A stretch of DNA of 64,000 bases from Latrodectus hesperus (lineage: Eukaryota > Arthropoda > Arachnida > Araneae > Theridiidae), in contig CM075853.1 in NCBI GenBank assembly GCA_037975125.1, positions 36,592,113 through 36,656,112 on the forward strand, read 5' to 3'. Positions 47,601-59,911 of the stretch are shown piece after piece. Numbering within the stretch: position 1 is the first letter of the stretch; every line of letters begins with the position of its first letter. The notes beneath the pieces were generated by a model. The model was not told the origin of the DNA, did not search any database, and saw nothing but the letters and a program-made list of their open reading frames with translations. Made by a program: the position numbers and the translations under genes.

Positions 47601-48169
47601 TCATCTCTTTATTATCGAGAGCTTGGAATAGTTTTGGCTTATTCAGATGAATATCATACTTCTCCGTGAAGCATGTTATGAAGTACACTAAATTAATATT
47701 TGGACACAATTTAGTGTGAATTAAGCTACAGTTTCATGAATATTACATTAATTAAAAATAAAGTTTGAAAGAGGATCTTCAATGGAGAGGTTTCTTTCCT
47801 TGAAATAAATGGCATCCGATGTGATATAAGATTAATGAAATGACGAACAATAAATTTAAATCGAAGAATGAAATTCAATCACAAATTTTGAATGTCTAGT
47901 AAATGAGCATTTAATGCTTAAATTGTAGATTCGAAATAATCGTGCATTAATTCTCTAGCTATATTCCTCTGGTTTAGTGATTTTTTAAATTAAACAGAAG
48001 GAAAAAGCTGTTTAATTTTGAAGTTATTATTTTTTTAAATTATTCCTCTCACTCTTTTCCTGGTGTTAGCAAGAAAATAGATTTTATTTTCTTAAAAGAA
48101 ATGTGCGTAAATATAGCAGGTTTACCGTGCACTGAATGTATGATAATGTTTATCAGATTAAAAATTCTC
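44642..48169. other. Long AT-rich stretch
   Basis: Nothing recognised over 3.5 kb in either strand. A slightly GC-richer patch at 47500-47640 contains an isolated CCAATCAG sequence with no adjacent promoter elements. Confidence 0.55.
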
Positions 48170-48290
48170 AGAATGATCCGTTATTGGACCGTATGATATT
48201 GGAATACCATGTTTGGCTTTATTTCCATGTTTGGCTGTTATGTTAAGTAACTGGATGTTTTCCAAGTTTCCTCCTTTGAAATAATATCTA
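48170..48290 (+). repeat. SINE-F, heavily diverged copy
   Basis: TTTGGCTGTTATGTTAAG and GGATGTTTTCCAAGTTTCCT correspond to the GGTGCTTGGGAGTTTTCCAG region of the copy at 36437. Only the body is recognisable. Confidence 0.35.
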
Positions 48291-50530
48291 TTATAATAAT
48301 AATGTTTTGTTCTTCATTAAAAAAATTTTTATGAAGACAAATATATAGTGAATGTTTATAACAATCTTAAAGCCCTTTCGATTTAATTATGCTACTAACT
48401 ACGTAACATCAAATGTTTAAAATTATCACAAAATTCATGAAAAAATTATTAGATATACCGTTGCATATAAAACCAAATTTTGCTAATTTTTACATATTTA
48501 AATGCTTGTTATAAATCCCATTGTGTGTTAAAAGAAAAAATGAGGCTTTAGAAAAGAAAAGATTGTTGTTACTTTAATATATCTAGTGCAGAGATCAATG
48601 CAACTGATAAAAATGGAAACTAAAGATATACCCAGTTAATACATAAAAGATATTCATAATATTTTTTAAAATTCATTTCAGTTCCATATATGCATTATTT
48701 ATCACACAAAAAGCACCATTCCTATGTTATGTTCTTCATTAAAAAATTGTTATATATGATTTCAAATTCCACTTATAATAAAATATATTTAAATAACAGG
48801 ATATAGTTTCAGTTTTGTATCAAAGGCATGTTTTTGATAAGGCCTATTAAAAAAATCAGCAATGAAAAGAGTCAGGAGATCGCAGTGGCGTCAGAAAACG
48901 TCACTAAATCAAAATAACAGCCTAAAATCCATTACCATTAAAGTGTGTAGAAGTGATAGAAGAACTGAATGCCTTAAAGAGAAAAAAATAATCTAATTTT
49001 CTTTAGACTTCTAAATTTTCTTCTTTAGCTGTGTTTACCATTAAGTATTAAATAAAATTTATTTTCATTTGTAAATAGAACCCGAGTTGTTCTGTAATTT
49101 CAAAATTTTGTTCACTAAAAGTTTAGAATATATTTCCTCCTTTTTTATAATAATTCCAGCTAAACATATGTAGTGACTTAAACTTTATTATGAATTATTT
49201 ATTGAAAAATATATTTCTGAGTTTTAAATGTAATAAAATACTTCTTTCCCATTTTTGTCGTATTAAAATTTTGTTCGAAATATGAAAATTCTCCAGTGCG
49301 GTGGCAATAAAACTTACTTTAAAAACAGATGGTAAGAATATCATTAGAGGCAAAAGCCAGCCGTGCGGATCTGAGGGAATGCATACGTTTTTTTAAAATA
49401 ATGAATTCTACATAACCCTTTTCCAAAAAACCAAACGATTATTGACATGCACATCCGTTCACCTTTAATAGAACAATGCCCTTTGTCCGGGAAGCTGCAT
49501 AAACAGCAATATGATATTTTGGTAAAATTTACATATTGTCGTGCCAGATGAAATTTTTTCAAGTATGAAAAACTACATAAAGCCCAAAAAAAGTTTTCAT
49601 GACGTAAAAAGATAATGGTGTTTGAATTTTATTTTTAATTCTCTTATTTAGAAATTTTCCTTTGAAGCTTAATGAGTTATCATTGGTTAAAATTTTATTT
49701 ATTTTATTGAAACTTAATTAAATTACAATGCATAGATGGCTAATGAAATATTTAACAATATTAACAAAAAATGTGACAGTTGTAGTGAAAAAAATATTTT
49801 AGATGGAGAAGCAAAAATTATAATGATTTCATGAATATGTTTGATTCTATTTGTTGAAATATTTGAAAGAAAATCTGTTATAAATAAATATAAAAGTGAG
49901 TGTTTTATGCATACAATAGAACATTGATATTTTTGTTTTATGAATTGTCTGCTTAAGAAATAGAAATAAAAAGTACAAAAGTTCTCCTCGAAAAATATTA
50001 AATATTTGGAAATATAGCATATGTGAAATCAATCACATACAAAGATACCATTTTCAAAACATTAACTTATCAAAGACAAATTATTGAAAACTTAAAATAT
50101 CTATTGTGTGTTTAACAGTAGTAAAAAGAGAAATATCCATAAGAGTTGGAAATTCTAAATGTTCTTTGGGATAAAAAATTTACTATTAATTTTTTTGCAT
50201 CGAAATAATTAAAGCAACATAAGTTGCGGTTTAAGAGAAATTTTTAAACTCTTTCTTTCCCGATTTTAATTGTATTTGACAAAAAATTGCAAATTGTAAC
50301 AAAAAAGGTTTTACGATTAAAATTGATTCGATACATTAAGCAGTTTAAGGAATAATTTCAGCATTGCATATAAATTCTATCTTATCTATGCTCCTACGAT
50401 GACAAAAAATTAGACTACTAGATTTTCTCGTATAGCATCTTGAATAGCAAGAGTTAAAACTCAGAAAAAAAATCTAGTATACTTCAGTGTATTACCTTCA
50501 ACTGTAAGAAATGTAAATAAGTTTACACTT
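48291..50530. other. AT-rich intergenic sequence
   Basis: Nothing recognised. A slightly GC-richer patch at 49330-49560 has a 72-codon minus-strand frame without motif. Confidence 0.5.
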
Positions 50531-50996
50531 AAAAAGAAAATCCATAGAATATGAAGGTTTTTATTCTAAGTAAATTTTAATATTTGGAATAAAATTTATA
50601 TTAAATAAATGATTTCCTAGAATACGGCTTCATAATGCCATTTTTAGTTGAAGAAATTATCTAAAAAGGAAATTTTTAGAATATAGAGTTTTTTATTCTA
50701 AGTAAATTTTATTTATATAAATTATTATATTAAATATTATATATAATTTTATTCCAAATACTAAAATTACTAAATAAATTTTAGTATGTGTATTAAAAAT
50801 TATTAAATAAATAATTTTCTAGAATACGGTTTCATAGTGCTATTCTTTGTTGAAGAAATGATCTAAAAATGGAAATTCATAGAATTCAGAGATTTTTACT
50901 AAGTAAACTTTTAGTATTTGGAATGAAAAATTATTAAAAAAATAATTTTCTAGAATATGGCTTCATAATGCCGTTCTTTGCAGAAGAAATGATCCT
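50531..50996. repeat. Degenerate tandem repeat, three ~130-bp units
   Basis: Three units begin near 50531, 50661 and 50863. Each contains, in order, CATAGAATAT-like, TTTTTATTCTAAGTAAATTT, a TATTTGGAATAAAA-like stretch, TTTTCTAGAATACGGCTTCA, TAATGCCATTCTTTG and GAAGAAATGATCT. The middle unit is about 70 bp longer because it holds an inverted copy of the TTTAGTATTTGGAATAAAAT stretch (ATTTTATTCCAAATACTAAA near 50750). Confidence 0.8.
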
Positions 50997-52200
50997 CTAA
51001 TCGTAATAAATAACTTGCACTATTTTGTTCTTAATCAATAGAACCGGAAATTAAAAATTGATTACATCAGAAATCATTCTTAAATTTATATATAATAAAT
51101 CCATAGGATTATATTAATTGATAAATATTGATATCATACATATAATGGCTATCGCTTATATATATTAACTAAAAATTATACACTCACGCATATGTACAAT
51201 GTATATATTCTTCATACATTAACTTACAGCTGGAAATTTCCTAGGTTTTGTCCTATAATCACGTGTTATTATTTCCCATTTTTTTTTTCAGAATAAATGG
51301 TGATAACGGAAAGAAAAAGTCAATGCTTGTCTCCAGTTGTTCAAAATTGATTTGCATCAAATATGAGAACAACTATTCAAAAGAATATGGTCTTATCACT
51401 AAGCCATAATAAACCAAATCTGTTGTTCTATAATCAATAAAAAGTTGAATTGAAGAAATTTTGTGTGCATAATATTTTAGGAAGACATTTGTGGAAAATG
51501 AATTTTGAAAGCGTCAAAACCTGCTTGGAATTTGCATTTTGTTTAATTTTAACAAATATTTTCAAACTACAAATATCTCATATCATTGTCATGTTTTTTT
51601 TTTATTCGGAACATTAAATTCCTGAATTACCATATTATCATAATTTTAAGCATTGAATTCTACATATATATTACGGTTAGTTTCATACACCATCCGCCAG
51701 TTTTGAATTATTAGTGAAATCTTATTATACACACAGTTAGGATTAATACTTAAGTTGTAAATTTCACTATTGTTTAAAGCAGAATCTGATTTCACATAAA
51801 TAAACACATATATGTTGGTTAAAGTTTTTATTGTTATGAAAAGTTACATAGATTGCTTTAAAAATTTCAAATATATCAAGTATCTCATTAAATCTGATTT
51901 TTTACGGACAATTGAAATATCACACAGCTTATTATTCATCTAAAGAACAAAATACTTAAGAACTTTATTCATTTCTTATTGAACATTGCGTCTGTTCATT
52001 TGTTTGTTAATCTTCTTTACTGCTTTGTCTATGCACCTTTTAATGAGCTAAAATAGATAAACTGTAATCTGAATGATGTTATCGAAATTTATGTATTCAA
52101 ATGAATAGAATCATTGCTATGGAGGATATTATGAATTTTCACCGGAATTTCTGTTACACTATAGATTAATATGAAGTACCCGAAAAAGATATTCGATTAA
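50997..52200. other. AT-rich intergenic sequence
   Basis: Nothing recognised. Confidence 0.5.
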
Positions 52201-52241
52201 TTGTACATTATACCCTAGTCGGTGGCATCGCTTAACGCTTA

Positions 52242-52249
52242 TATAAAAG
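52242..52249 (+). promoter_or_regulatory. Possible TATA box
   Basis: TATAAAAG lies 69 nt before an ATG (52318) that opens a short Tigger-like frame. An exact TATAAAAG can occur by chance in AT-rich DNA; the link to the downstream frame is what makes it worth noting. Confidence 0.25.
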
Positions 52250-52317
52250 GCTAGTAACTGATGAACAGACTAATCATACCAATAGAACAGTCTGCATACT
52301 CATTAAATATAAATACG

Positions 52318-52430
52318 ATGTCATCTAAAAGAAAACTGAAGTCCACTACCTTAATTTCCACTTTAAGTTTTGCAGAAATTGTAAAATGAACTGATCTTGA
52401 GAGTATCTGGTCAATTTAGTTACTTGCGGA
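52318..52430 (+). pseudogene. Possible pogo/Tigger-like transposase N-terminus
   Basis: ATG at 52318 begins MSSKRKLKSTTLISTLSFAE followed by IVK and a stop, then TDLESIWSI in the same frame. Jerky/Tigger transposases begin with MSxKRK and a psq-type helix-turn-helix containing a LS..EKV.LIDLLESG-like segment, which this resembles. Only about 35 codons can be compared, so the call is weak. No terminal repeats were identified around it. Confidence 0.35.
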
Positions 52431-55225
52431 TTTAATCACAAACATAAGACACTAATGCTGATTTAGAGATTAAATTTTAATCGGATTTTGCAAGCCTAAT
52501 CTACTGAAATCTAACTATAAGAGATATCAAATTTTTATGCTCATTTCTTTTGCACGTTTTATACATAATGTATACTTTTTACTTAATGTGCATCTTTTAT
52601 AATTTCAATATGAAAATTTGTTGTATTTGTATTTGTTGTGTGTGTGTATATCAGATCTTTCAATACCTAAATCTGTTTTCTTGACCGAGGACCCTAAGGG
52701 GTGCAGTATATGTCTCGGGTGTTAAGCGGTCAGTCTAACGCGAAACTCTCATTATTTTGTTCCCAAGCATTCTTGGTATTCAGTTTTATAAATTCAGAAC
52801 TAATTCCTTCTAATGGATTTTAATTAAATTTTTATGAGGAAATTTTGTTTGAGACATTAAAATTTTATAAAAACTTGGAATTTAAAATAATTTTGTTAAA
52901 ATATTACTTCTTTAATAATTAATATTCTAGTATTTCTTTGGCAATTAGAATTTATTTCGAATTAAATTGAAAAATCTATTGAATTTTATGAATTAATTTT
53001 TATTTTATCAAAATAATTTATCATTTATAAACCTTACTTATAAATAATCAAATCACTTTTTTGCTGTGCCTTTCTAAAATGCCTCTTTTGATGATGTATA
53101 AATATCTGCTCGAATTTTCACTTAATATTTTAAGCTTTCCTTAGTAAGTGCTAATTCAACACCAGATTTCTGTCGTGCTGCCATCTGTTGATCTTTCTGC
53201 AAACAACATATTTGCTGAAGAAAATCGATATACAAAGGAAAATTAAATAAACATAAGCTATCTTGGCCCAGCTTCCGATGTGTACTTAAATGATATAATC
53301 TTTCCGGATGTATATTGGACGAAAGAGCTTACATAGCTCTTAAAGTTATTCGATATAGGAAGAAAGATGAAATAATTTATTATGCTTATATTTTATCTCA
53401 CTGTGTAGCAAACATTTTAATGAAAAATAAATTACAGTAGATTTTCAGATCAGAAATAAAAAAATTAAATATGAAAAAATAACAACAATATAAGAATGAA
53501 GGCATAAATCAATCAAGTTATTATTACCAAAACTGGTTCAAATATTTTACATCAAATTTCCATATGATGATTTAAATGTATTTAAAGATTTTTGCAACTT
53601 ATGTTTCTTCCTTATTCGCGCAAAAATTAACCAATAAAAATTAATTAAATACTTTAATGTTTCATAAACTTAAGAATAATTTTGGAATAGATAAATAGCA
53701 ATAAATATAATCCTAAAATTTAATGTATGAAATATAAGTATGTTTCTTACTTTTTTATATATTTATAAAAATAATTATTATATATAGCTCATTAAATATA
53801 CCATAAAATATAAGTTTCAAGTAAAATATTGAATCATTTCAATAAAATATTCAAAAACAATTGTAAAAATATTCCCACAGTTATAGAATTACATCAGTTT
53901 GAGGAAATATGTATGCTGAAATCTTTAAAATAACAAGCCATTTCCCATATAATATAAACTATTGCAATAATAATCCGTTTTCTTCTAGATTCTATATTTT
54001 ATTGCTATTTTATTTAAATGGAATTGATTTGTGATTTTTGGTGGTGCATATAACAAAAAAAATTAAGATAATGAAATTGTATTAAATTCTTCTTTATGAT
54101 ATAAATTAAACTCCTATTTTTTTAAGATATTTCATAATCATAAATTTCTAATTTTAAGATAAATGAAGACAGTCTTTAATTAAAAATGTCAAATTGATTT
54201 GAATGTGGATTTTAATCTAATCTTTAATATTATAATAATTAGAATCAAAATTTTTCATGGTTAGTTACTTCTAGGATAAAGCTAGTTGAAATGTTGTGAT
54301 ATTTTGTCACTTAGCTAATATATTTTTCAGCAGTTCAATAAAAAAAGCATAAGTTTCAATTTTTGTTTCAAAATTTCCTTCAATAGAGACTGAAAGTTTA
54401 GCCAGAGAACAGAATAAATAGAGATTTTAAAAGTCTATCACATTGCCATGTTGAAATAAATTTTTTTTTCTTTGTTTCTTACTAATTTTATTGATAAATT
54501 GTAAGATTTGAACTATTATTTTAACTGAATGTACAATAATCGGATCACGTTATTTTTTTGGTTTAAAACTATATACTAAAAAATTGTGTAAAATGTTTGA
54601 AACAAAAATTAAAGTTAATGCTACAAAATAAAGAAACTCATTCGAAATAATTATGTTATTCTGAATGATATTGATTTTAAAATTATTTATATTGGATTCT
54701 TTGCCTCTGGATTTTGCTTTGAACGTTGCATGCTTATATCTAATTTTCGAGCGTTGCATGCTTATCTTTCACGCTTTCGACTAAGCGTGAGCAGATCCTT
54801 ATCTGATTCTTCCTACAAGAGACAAGTGATATGGATCCTAGAATAATTATGAAACCATACATTTTAAAAAATAATGCTACATCATAATTTATCAACTTAT
54901 TGCATACTTAAAAAAATTAATTTACGACACTTAAAAAAATTATGAAAAAATATTTCTCCTTCCTCTAGATTTCATTAAAACATTTAAAAAAATGATCAGT
55001 GGAAATAATTGATCTGAAGATTTTAATGTGAAATTATTCATACGTGGAATTTAAATATTTCGCTTGTAGAGTGAGAATTTTTAGATGAATATATTAGTTA
55101 TATATTTTTGGTACTCATTTCAGCATTATTCTCTTTTAAAAAAAGTTTAATGTATATGATTTGGAGCTAAATGAACGTGAAAAAGATTGCTAAGTGCATC
55201 GTTCTTATTAAGATACTTAGACTCA
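52431..55225. other. AT-rich intergenic sequence
   Basis: No gene recognised. A GC-richer segment at 52680-52745 (GGACCCTAAGGGGTGCAGTA, GTTAAGCGGTCAG) could be an element end but has no partner that I can find. A duplicated CGTTGCATGCTTAT is at 54723 and 54752. Confidence 0.45.
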
Positions 55226-55228
55226 ACA

Positions 55229-55300
55229 TAGCTCAGAGTGTGGTAAAGCTCGCTTTCTTGGAGTAGAAATTCTGATTTTCGAATCCCACTACTTTTTAAC
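55229..55300 (+). repeat. tRNA-like sequence, probable SINE head
   Basis: ATAGCTCAGAGTGTGGTAAA, then TTTTCGAATCCCACTA, has A- and B-box spacing of a tRNA, but the arms do not form a good cloverleaf, so I regard it as a decayed SINE head, not a tRNA gene. Confidence 0.4.
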
Positions 55301-55564
55301 TATTTCTTTGTTAACATGTTCCGAAGTTTTTTCGATATTTTTCTCTGTGATATGGAAATGGATCTAATCTATATGAAAAGTTCTTCCATTCTTGTAGAAA
55401 TAGTATTCCGCAGTCTACGTGCCTTTCAACTGCATCCAATTGTTAGATTATCTGTTATAGCATCAAAAGAATTCTCATCTTAGAACGAACATTCAATTTA
55501 AAATAGCATAACAGTTATTCAATATTTTTTCGTTTTTAAATTATTAGTCCTGCTGATTGAAACT

Positions 55565-55790
55565 TGAGATTCTGCGAAGTGCAATCAAATATTTTAAAAT
55601 CTCCTCGCATTTTGAAATAAAATGTCCCAGGTTAAATCCCAGTTGAATAATGGGTGTTGATATGGGTGACTTCTGCATGCACATTTGTCGGACTCGATGC
55701 ATGGGAGTTTCTAGATCTCCTTCTTTCCGATATATGAATACACTGTCTATAAATTGTCCGATCAATCCTGAAGAGAAATATGCAATGGAT
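55565..55790 (+). repeat. SINE-F, diverged copy
   Basis: AATGTCCCAGGTTAAATCCCAG, GGGTGTTGATATGGGTGAC, TGCATGGGAGTTTCTAGATC and CCTTCTTTCCGATATATGAA parallel the copy at 36437 from the B box to the end. Confidence 0.55.
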
Positions 55791-55879
55791 GTTTAAAGAA
55801 GACTTATAATAGCTTCCAGAGGTTAGGCTATCTGCTATGCGGAGTAAAAGCATTATGGTTTACCTGAGCTAATCAACAA

Positions 55880-56335
55880 GCCATTGGACTATCGATGTTT
55901 GGAAACAATTGGCCTTGTCTGGTGAATCTCGATTCCGACGTATGAGACAATGGAGAGAATCTCATGAATCTATGGACCTTACATATCAAGAAGAGATTGC
56001 TCAAGCTATTATAGCCTCTGTGATGGTATGGCAAAGTGTAATTCGTATGGCATACAATTTTGATGTGTCTAGAGAAGAATATGGCAGATGATAAATACAG
56101 TATCTTGTCCGATCTCTTTCATGTTTATTAAGATTTCCATTAGGTTTGGGCAATTTCAGCTAGACATTGTAATAATCTACAGATTGAGAATTGATTTCGA
56201 GTTGCTCTAGGATCACTCTTCTTATTTTAAGCATTTCCAGTGCCCAAGATGCATTTCATGGGCATGGCATTTCCATCCCCAGGATGAACATTGTTGAACA
56301 TATTTGGAATGGTTAGCAACATGCCGTTCAAAAAA
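55880..56335 (+). pseudogene. Tc1-like transposase fragment, second subfamily
   Basis: The plus strand reads VWKQLALSGESRFRRMRQWR, then SHESMDLTYQEEIAQA and ASVMVWQSVIR. This is the first part of a Tc1 catalytic core, where the normal SDESRF has become SGESRF, so the first catalytic Asp is lost. About 80 codons further, after frame breaks, MNIVEHIWNG (near 56287-56316) preserves the region of the final Glu. It differs from the subfamily at 478, 19205 and 62788. No termini were found. Inactive. Confidence 0.75.
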
Positions 56336-56374
56336 TTTTACAATAGTATACTTGTGTGTATCTTCTGGGTGAAA

Positions 56375-56525
56375 GCACCTGGATTTGATGCCAATTATTA
56401 TTGAACAACAAAAGAAAGGTTTTGTGCTTCCTGCATACATATATGCATACCTGCTCAGGTGTGAGTTTGAGAATTTTCTGGGTTTACTTCCTCGTGATTC
56501 GTAAATACGCCCCGCACCTGTCAAT
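56375..56525 (+). repeat. SINE-F, diverged copy
   Basis: GGATTTGATGCCAATTATTA, TGCATACATATATGCATACC, GGTGTGAGTTTGAGAATTTT and GGTTTACTTCCTCGTGATTC follow the order of the SINE-F body. Confidence 0.4.
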
Positions 56526-57864
56526 GAAAAGTCTTCCCGGAAGGAATTTGCAAAGGGAACATTAAACTTTCGATTTACATCAACCTTCGAATTTCAAACT
56601 ATCCACGACGGGGTATCAAAGATCCTATAGACTTTTGTATCCCTCTGCAGAGTTCAAGACATGTATTGCCCCCAGGATACCTTTAGACGTTCATCGAATC
56701 CATGCCACGTCTAATATATTAAATAAGTTCTATGGAAAGAATGAGAGGGCTACATTGACATACTCAAATTAATTACAAGATTAAACCCAACGCCATTCTT
56801 AAAAAACGGAACTTGTAGGTTTCACATGTAGTTTTTTCTAAAGAATCTTAATAACTGCTTTTTTCGGTTCTTAAAAGAATTTTAAAGAATAGATATTGTA
56901 AAGACAGGAAGAGTTTTGTAAGCAGTTTTATTTCGTCTTCTCTTGTGTCTGAGTTACGTTTGTTTACAGCGTTTTATCTATTGTATTTGTTGATTTATTT
57001 CAAATCTTCAATTATCTATAAGGGACGTGAATGGGAAAATGTACTGATATTCAATATAACACTATTATTACTGGAACGCGAGTGATAATAATGTGGTCTT
57101 ATTATTACTCTCAACCTAATGTTGGTGAATGACTATGTTCAACTATTCTGTTATCAACCCACTGTGTAATCTTTGCCGAAATGAAGATACAGAGTCAAAA
57201 ATACGTGACAGTTAAGATCTCTCAATTAATCAGTTTTTAAGGTTTGATTTTTATATTTAGTAATTCTATGTTTCTCTGGTTGGTTAAAACTTTCTTCTTT
57301 CCTTTAAGAATTGTCATATTAAATTAGGAAACGTGACATCTAGACATACTAATTGTTTTCCAATGGCTGCATAAAGACCGTTCATTTGCATGCCTGACAG
57401 CAAAAAGTTTGTTTTTTATTATCATTAACTAAGAAAAGTTTCAGTTAAAATAGAATAGGTTTTACTAGCGAAAATTTTATTATTAAATAGAGTAGGCAAT
57501 TTAATTTTTGACAATTATTCTTGACGAATAAGAATCTGAAGAATACCCAAAATTGTTATCAATCTCGCAATATTTAAAGCAAACACAATCGTATGGGTAT
57601 TAGTTTTGACAAAAAATTACTATATGAAAACGAAATGGTCTTCATACTTTTCCTGATTTTAATGTGACCTTACTCATACGCTCATTATAATGAAATCTGA
57701 TGATCGCTTACTTTCACTTCGGACATTCACGAGTCATGATTCTTGTTTTATAGAGGGCTCGTGAATAAATCTTATTTGAAGGACGATTGCTTGAGAAATA
57801 AAGCACATTACCTTTTAAAAAAGTCACAGCTATCAACCTACTTGAATATGTGAAAATATGCAAG
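56526..57864. other. AT-rich intergenic sequence
   Basis: Nothing recognised. Confidence 0.5.
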
Positions 57865-57866
57865 TA

Positions 57867-59286
57867 CAGTGGATGATCAGTTAACGAACAGTTCGAACTG
57901 CGAACAAATCGGATAACGAACACTTTCAATAAAAAATTTTATGTTTGGACAACAAACATATTCGAATAACGAACTAAAACAAATTCTAACGAATACTTCT
58001 TTGCTTTTGGAGCATAATGTTCAGGGTTGCCAAACCCAACGGACCAAAAATCGTTTTTCATATCTCTTGAATTATGTTGCTTGCCTATAAAATATCAAAG
58101 TTCTATTTCCAGAAAAAATTTCTCCAATAGAATATTTATAGCCGAAGCAGATAATCAGTTTCGGTTTTGATTTTCTTCAAAACCGAATTCGGACCAATGG
58201 ACATTTGTCATTAAAGATTTTTTGAAGAAATGGAGAGATGTCAGAACGATGGTCTTAGAATCGTTCCCAAGCAAAATCGATATCAGTAAGGTTGGGGATC
58301 TTTACAATGGCAATCTTATTAATCACTTATGGAAAACCCCGGGATCGAGAGAAAAGCACTCGACATTGGAGCTGTTCTTTAACGCTCTATAAGTAAAAAA
58401 TGAAAAGGACTGATTAATCTGCAAGACTATATGTATGTATCTTTTGAGGTCGATGCATTTAAATTTGAATCTGTGAGAAACTTTAGCTATTTGGGTTCAG
58501 AGATTGACTACCAAAATGACATCAATCCTGTGATCTGAAATAGGATCGTTGCTGCAAATCGTTGTTTCTTTGGCCTATATAAGACCTCTTCCAAAATCTT
58601 AAATAATCAAAAGAAGGACAAAGATTATGTTATTCTAGACATTGATTAAACCAGTTTTAACCTATATCTCAGAGACATGGACCTTGAGAATGAAGGAAAA
58701 ATGAGCATTGGCAATTTTTAAGAGAAAGATCGTGAGAGCTATTTTTGGTGCTGTTCTGGAAAATAACAACTGGCAAAAAAGGTATAACTTTGAGCTATAC
58801 AAAATCTATAGAGAGGAGGACATTATCAAATCAATAAAACTGTCTAGAATGAGATGGGCAGGACACCTTCTAAGAATAAGTGCAGAGAGAATACCTCTTA
58901 AGGTCTTCAATGCCACCCCTTTCTATAAAAGACCAAAAGGAGGACCGAAGAAGAGACAGGAAAGAACTGCCTGGAGGAAGACTTTGCCATACTTAAAGTC
59001 AAAAACTGGAGGTCGATATCTGGAAATAAGGCAGAATGGCAGAGGCTTCTGAAGAAAGCCAAGGTCCAAAAAGGGCTGTCGTGAAAATGCTGATGATGAT
59101 ATGTATGTATAGTTTTTTTGTAAACTTACTTAGAAATTATACGCCCTTTTTAATTTATTGTGTCATCAGAACGAATTAATAGATTTTTCAAAAACATCTA
59201 TATTGAATCGATGATCGGTTAATGAACAATTCGGATAGCGAACATGGTCTTGTAACAGACTATGTTCGTTAACTGATCACCCACTG
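57867..59286. mobile_element. Pogo/Tigger-like element with near-perfect terminal repeats, hosting a LINE fragment
   Basis: The first 24 nt (57867-57890, begins CAGTGGATGATCAGTTAACG) and the reverse complement of 59263-59286 (begins CAGTGGGTGATCAGTTAACG) differ at one position. TA flanks both ends (57865-57866 and 59287-59288), the pogo target duplication. Subterminal CGGATAACGAACA/CGGATAGCGAACA motifs lie at both ends. A frame near 58205-58390 reading FVIKDFLKKWRDV and ending STLELFFNAL could be a Tigger transposase tail, but this is uncertain. The interior from about 58430 to 59100 is an RTE-like LINE. The element is 1,420 bp and inactive. Confidence 0.85.
58430..59100 (+). mobile_element. 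RTE-like non-LTR retrotransposon, 3' fragment
   Basis: In order on the plus strand: FEVDAFKFESVRNFSYLGSE, NRIVAANRCFFGLYK, IKPVLTYISETWTLRMKE, then an open frame 58708-59052 with AIFKRKIVRAIFGAVL, YNFELYKIYREEDIIKSIKL, RMRWAGHLLRISAERIPLKV and RPKGGPKKR. After a frameshift it continues KNWRSISGNKAEWQRLLKKA. This is the connection and C-terminal part of an RTE-clade reverse transcriptase protein. The tail GCTGATGATGATATGTATGTAT is the short repeated end expected of this clade. The reverse transcriptase core is missing (5' truncation). Confidence 0.82.
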
Positions 59287-59443
59287 TAATATGTACCCTC
59301 TGAAACATCTAGTTGAAGCTTTAATATGCTGAATCCTTTCGAGAATAGAACAGTTTCGCAATGTTGATAACATTGTTTCTAGCACGAATCTTTATTGTCG
59401 AGTTAACATATCTAAATCCGGCTGCACATTTCTTATTGTAAAA

Positions 59444-59607
59444 CTCTTGCCTTCGGTTCAACAGTTCGTGGGTTCGAATCCCACCTTGGGCATGGATGTT
59501 TGTAGTGGTTCGGAATCCACTTTAAACCGTAGGTTCCGGTCTAATTAGCCCTCGTGTGCAAAAAAAATGACCGTTGAGCGACAAACCAAACCAACCAACC
59601 AACCAAC
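59444..59607 (+). repeat. SINE-B, 5'-truncated copy with 12-bp target duplication
   Basis: CTTATTGTAAAA occurs at 59432-59443 and 59608-59619. The insert starts inside the tRNA-like head (CTCTTGCCTTCGGTTCAACA, B box GGGTTCGAATCCC). It has the ordinary body with one ACCGTAGGTTCCGGTCTAAT..GTGTGC segment and ends in CAAACCAAACC and (AACC)n. It is the reference for the unrearranged SINE-B middle. Confidence 0.9.
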
Positions 59608-59619
59608 CTTATTGTAAAA

Positions 59620-59911
59620 ATTTTGTAGTTAAGTATTTTTAAATTAAATTTCACTCTACGTTATTTTTTTTAATAAAAACTCACACGCAGGATTAATCTT
59701 GCCTTCTATAATTTAATATAATATTCATTATTATGCTTTCAGAGCAAATTATTTCACTAAAATAATTGCAGTTTTGCTGTTATTTCATTTCTATATTTCT
59801 AACTTATTTTATGAGCACTTTTTTTTATCATGAAGATAAGTTTGTTGATGAGGATTAGGAATTTTCTCCATATTTTTCATCACGCGCAAATTTAATTTTA
59901 AAACTCAAACG
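59620..59911. other. AT-rich spacer
   Basis: Nothing recognised. Confidence 0.5.
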
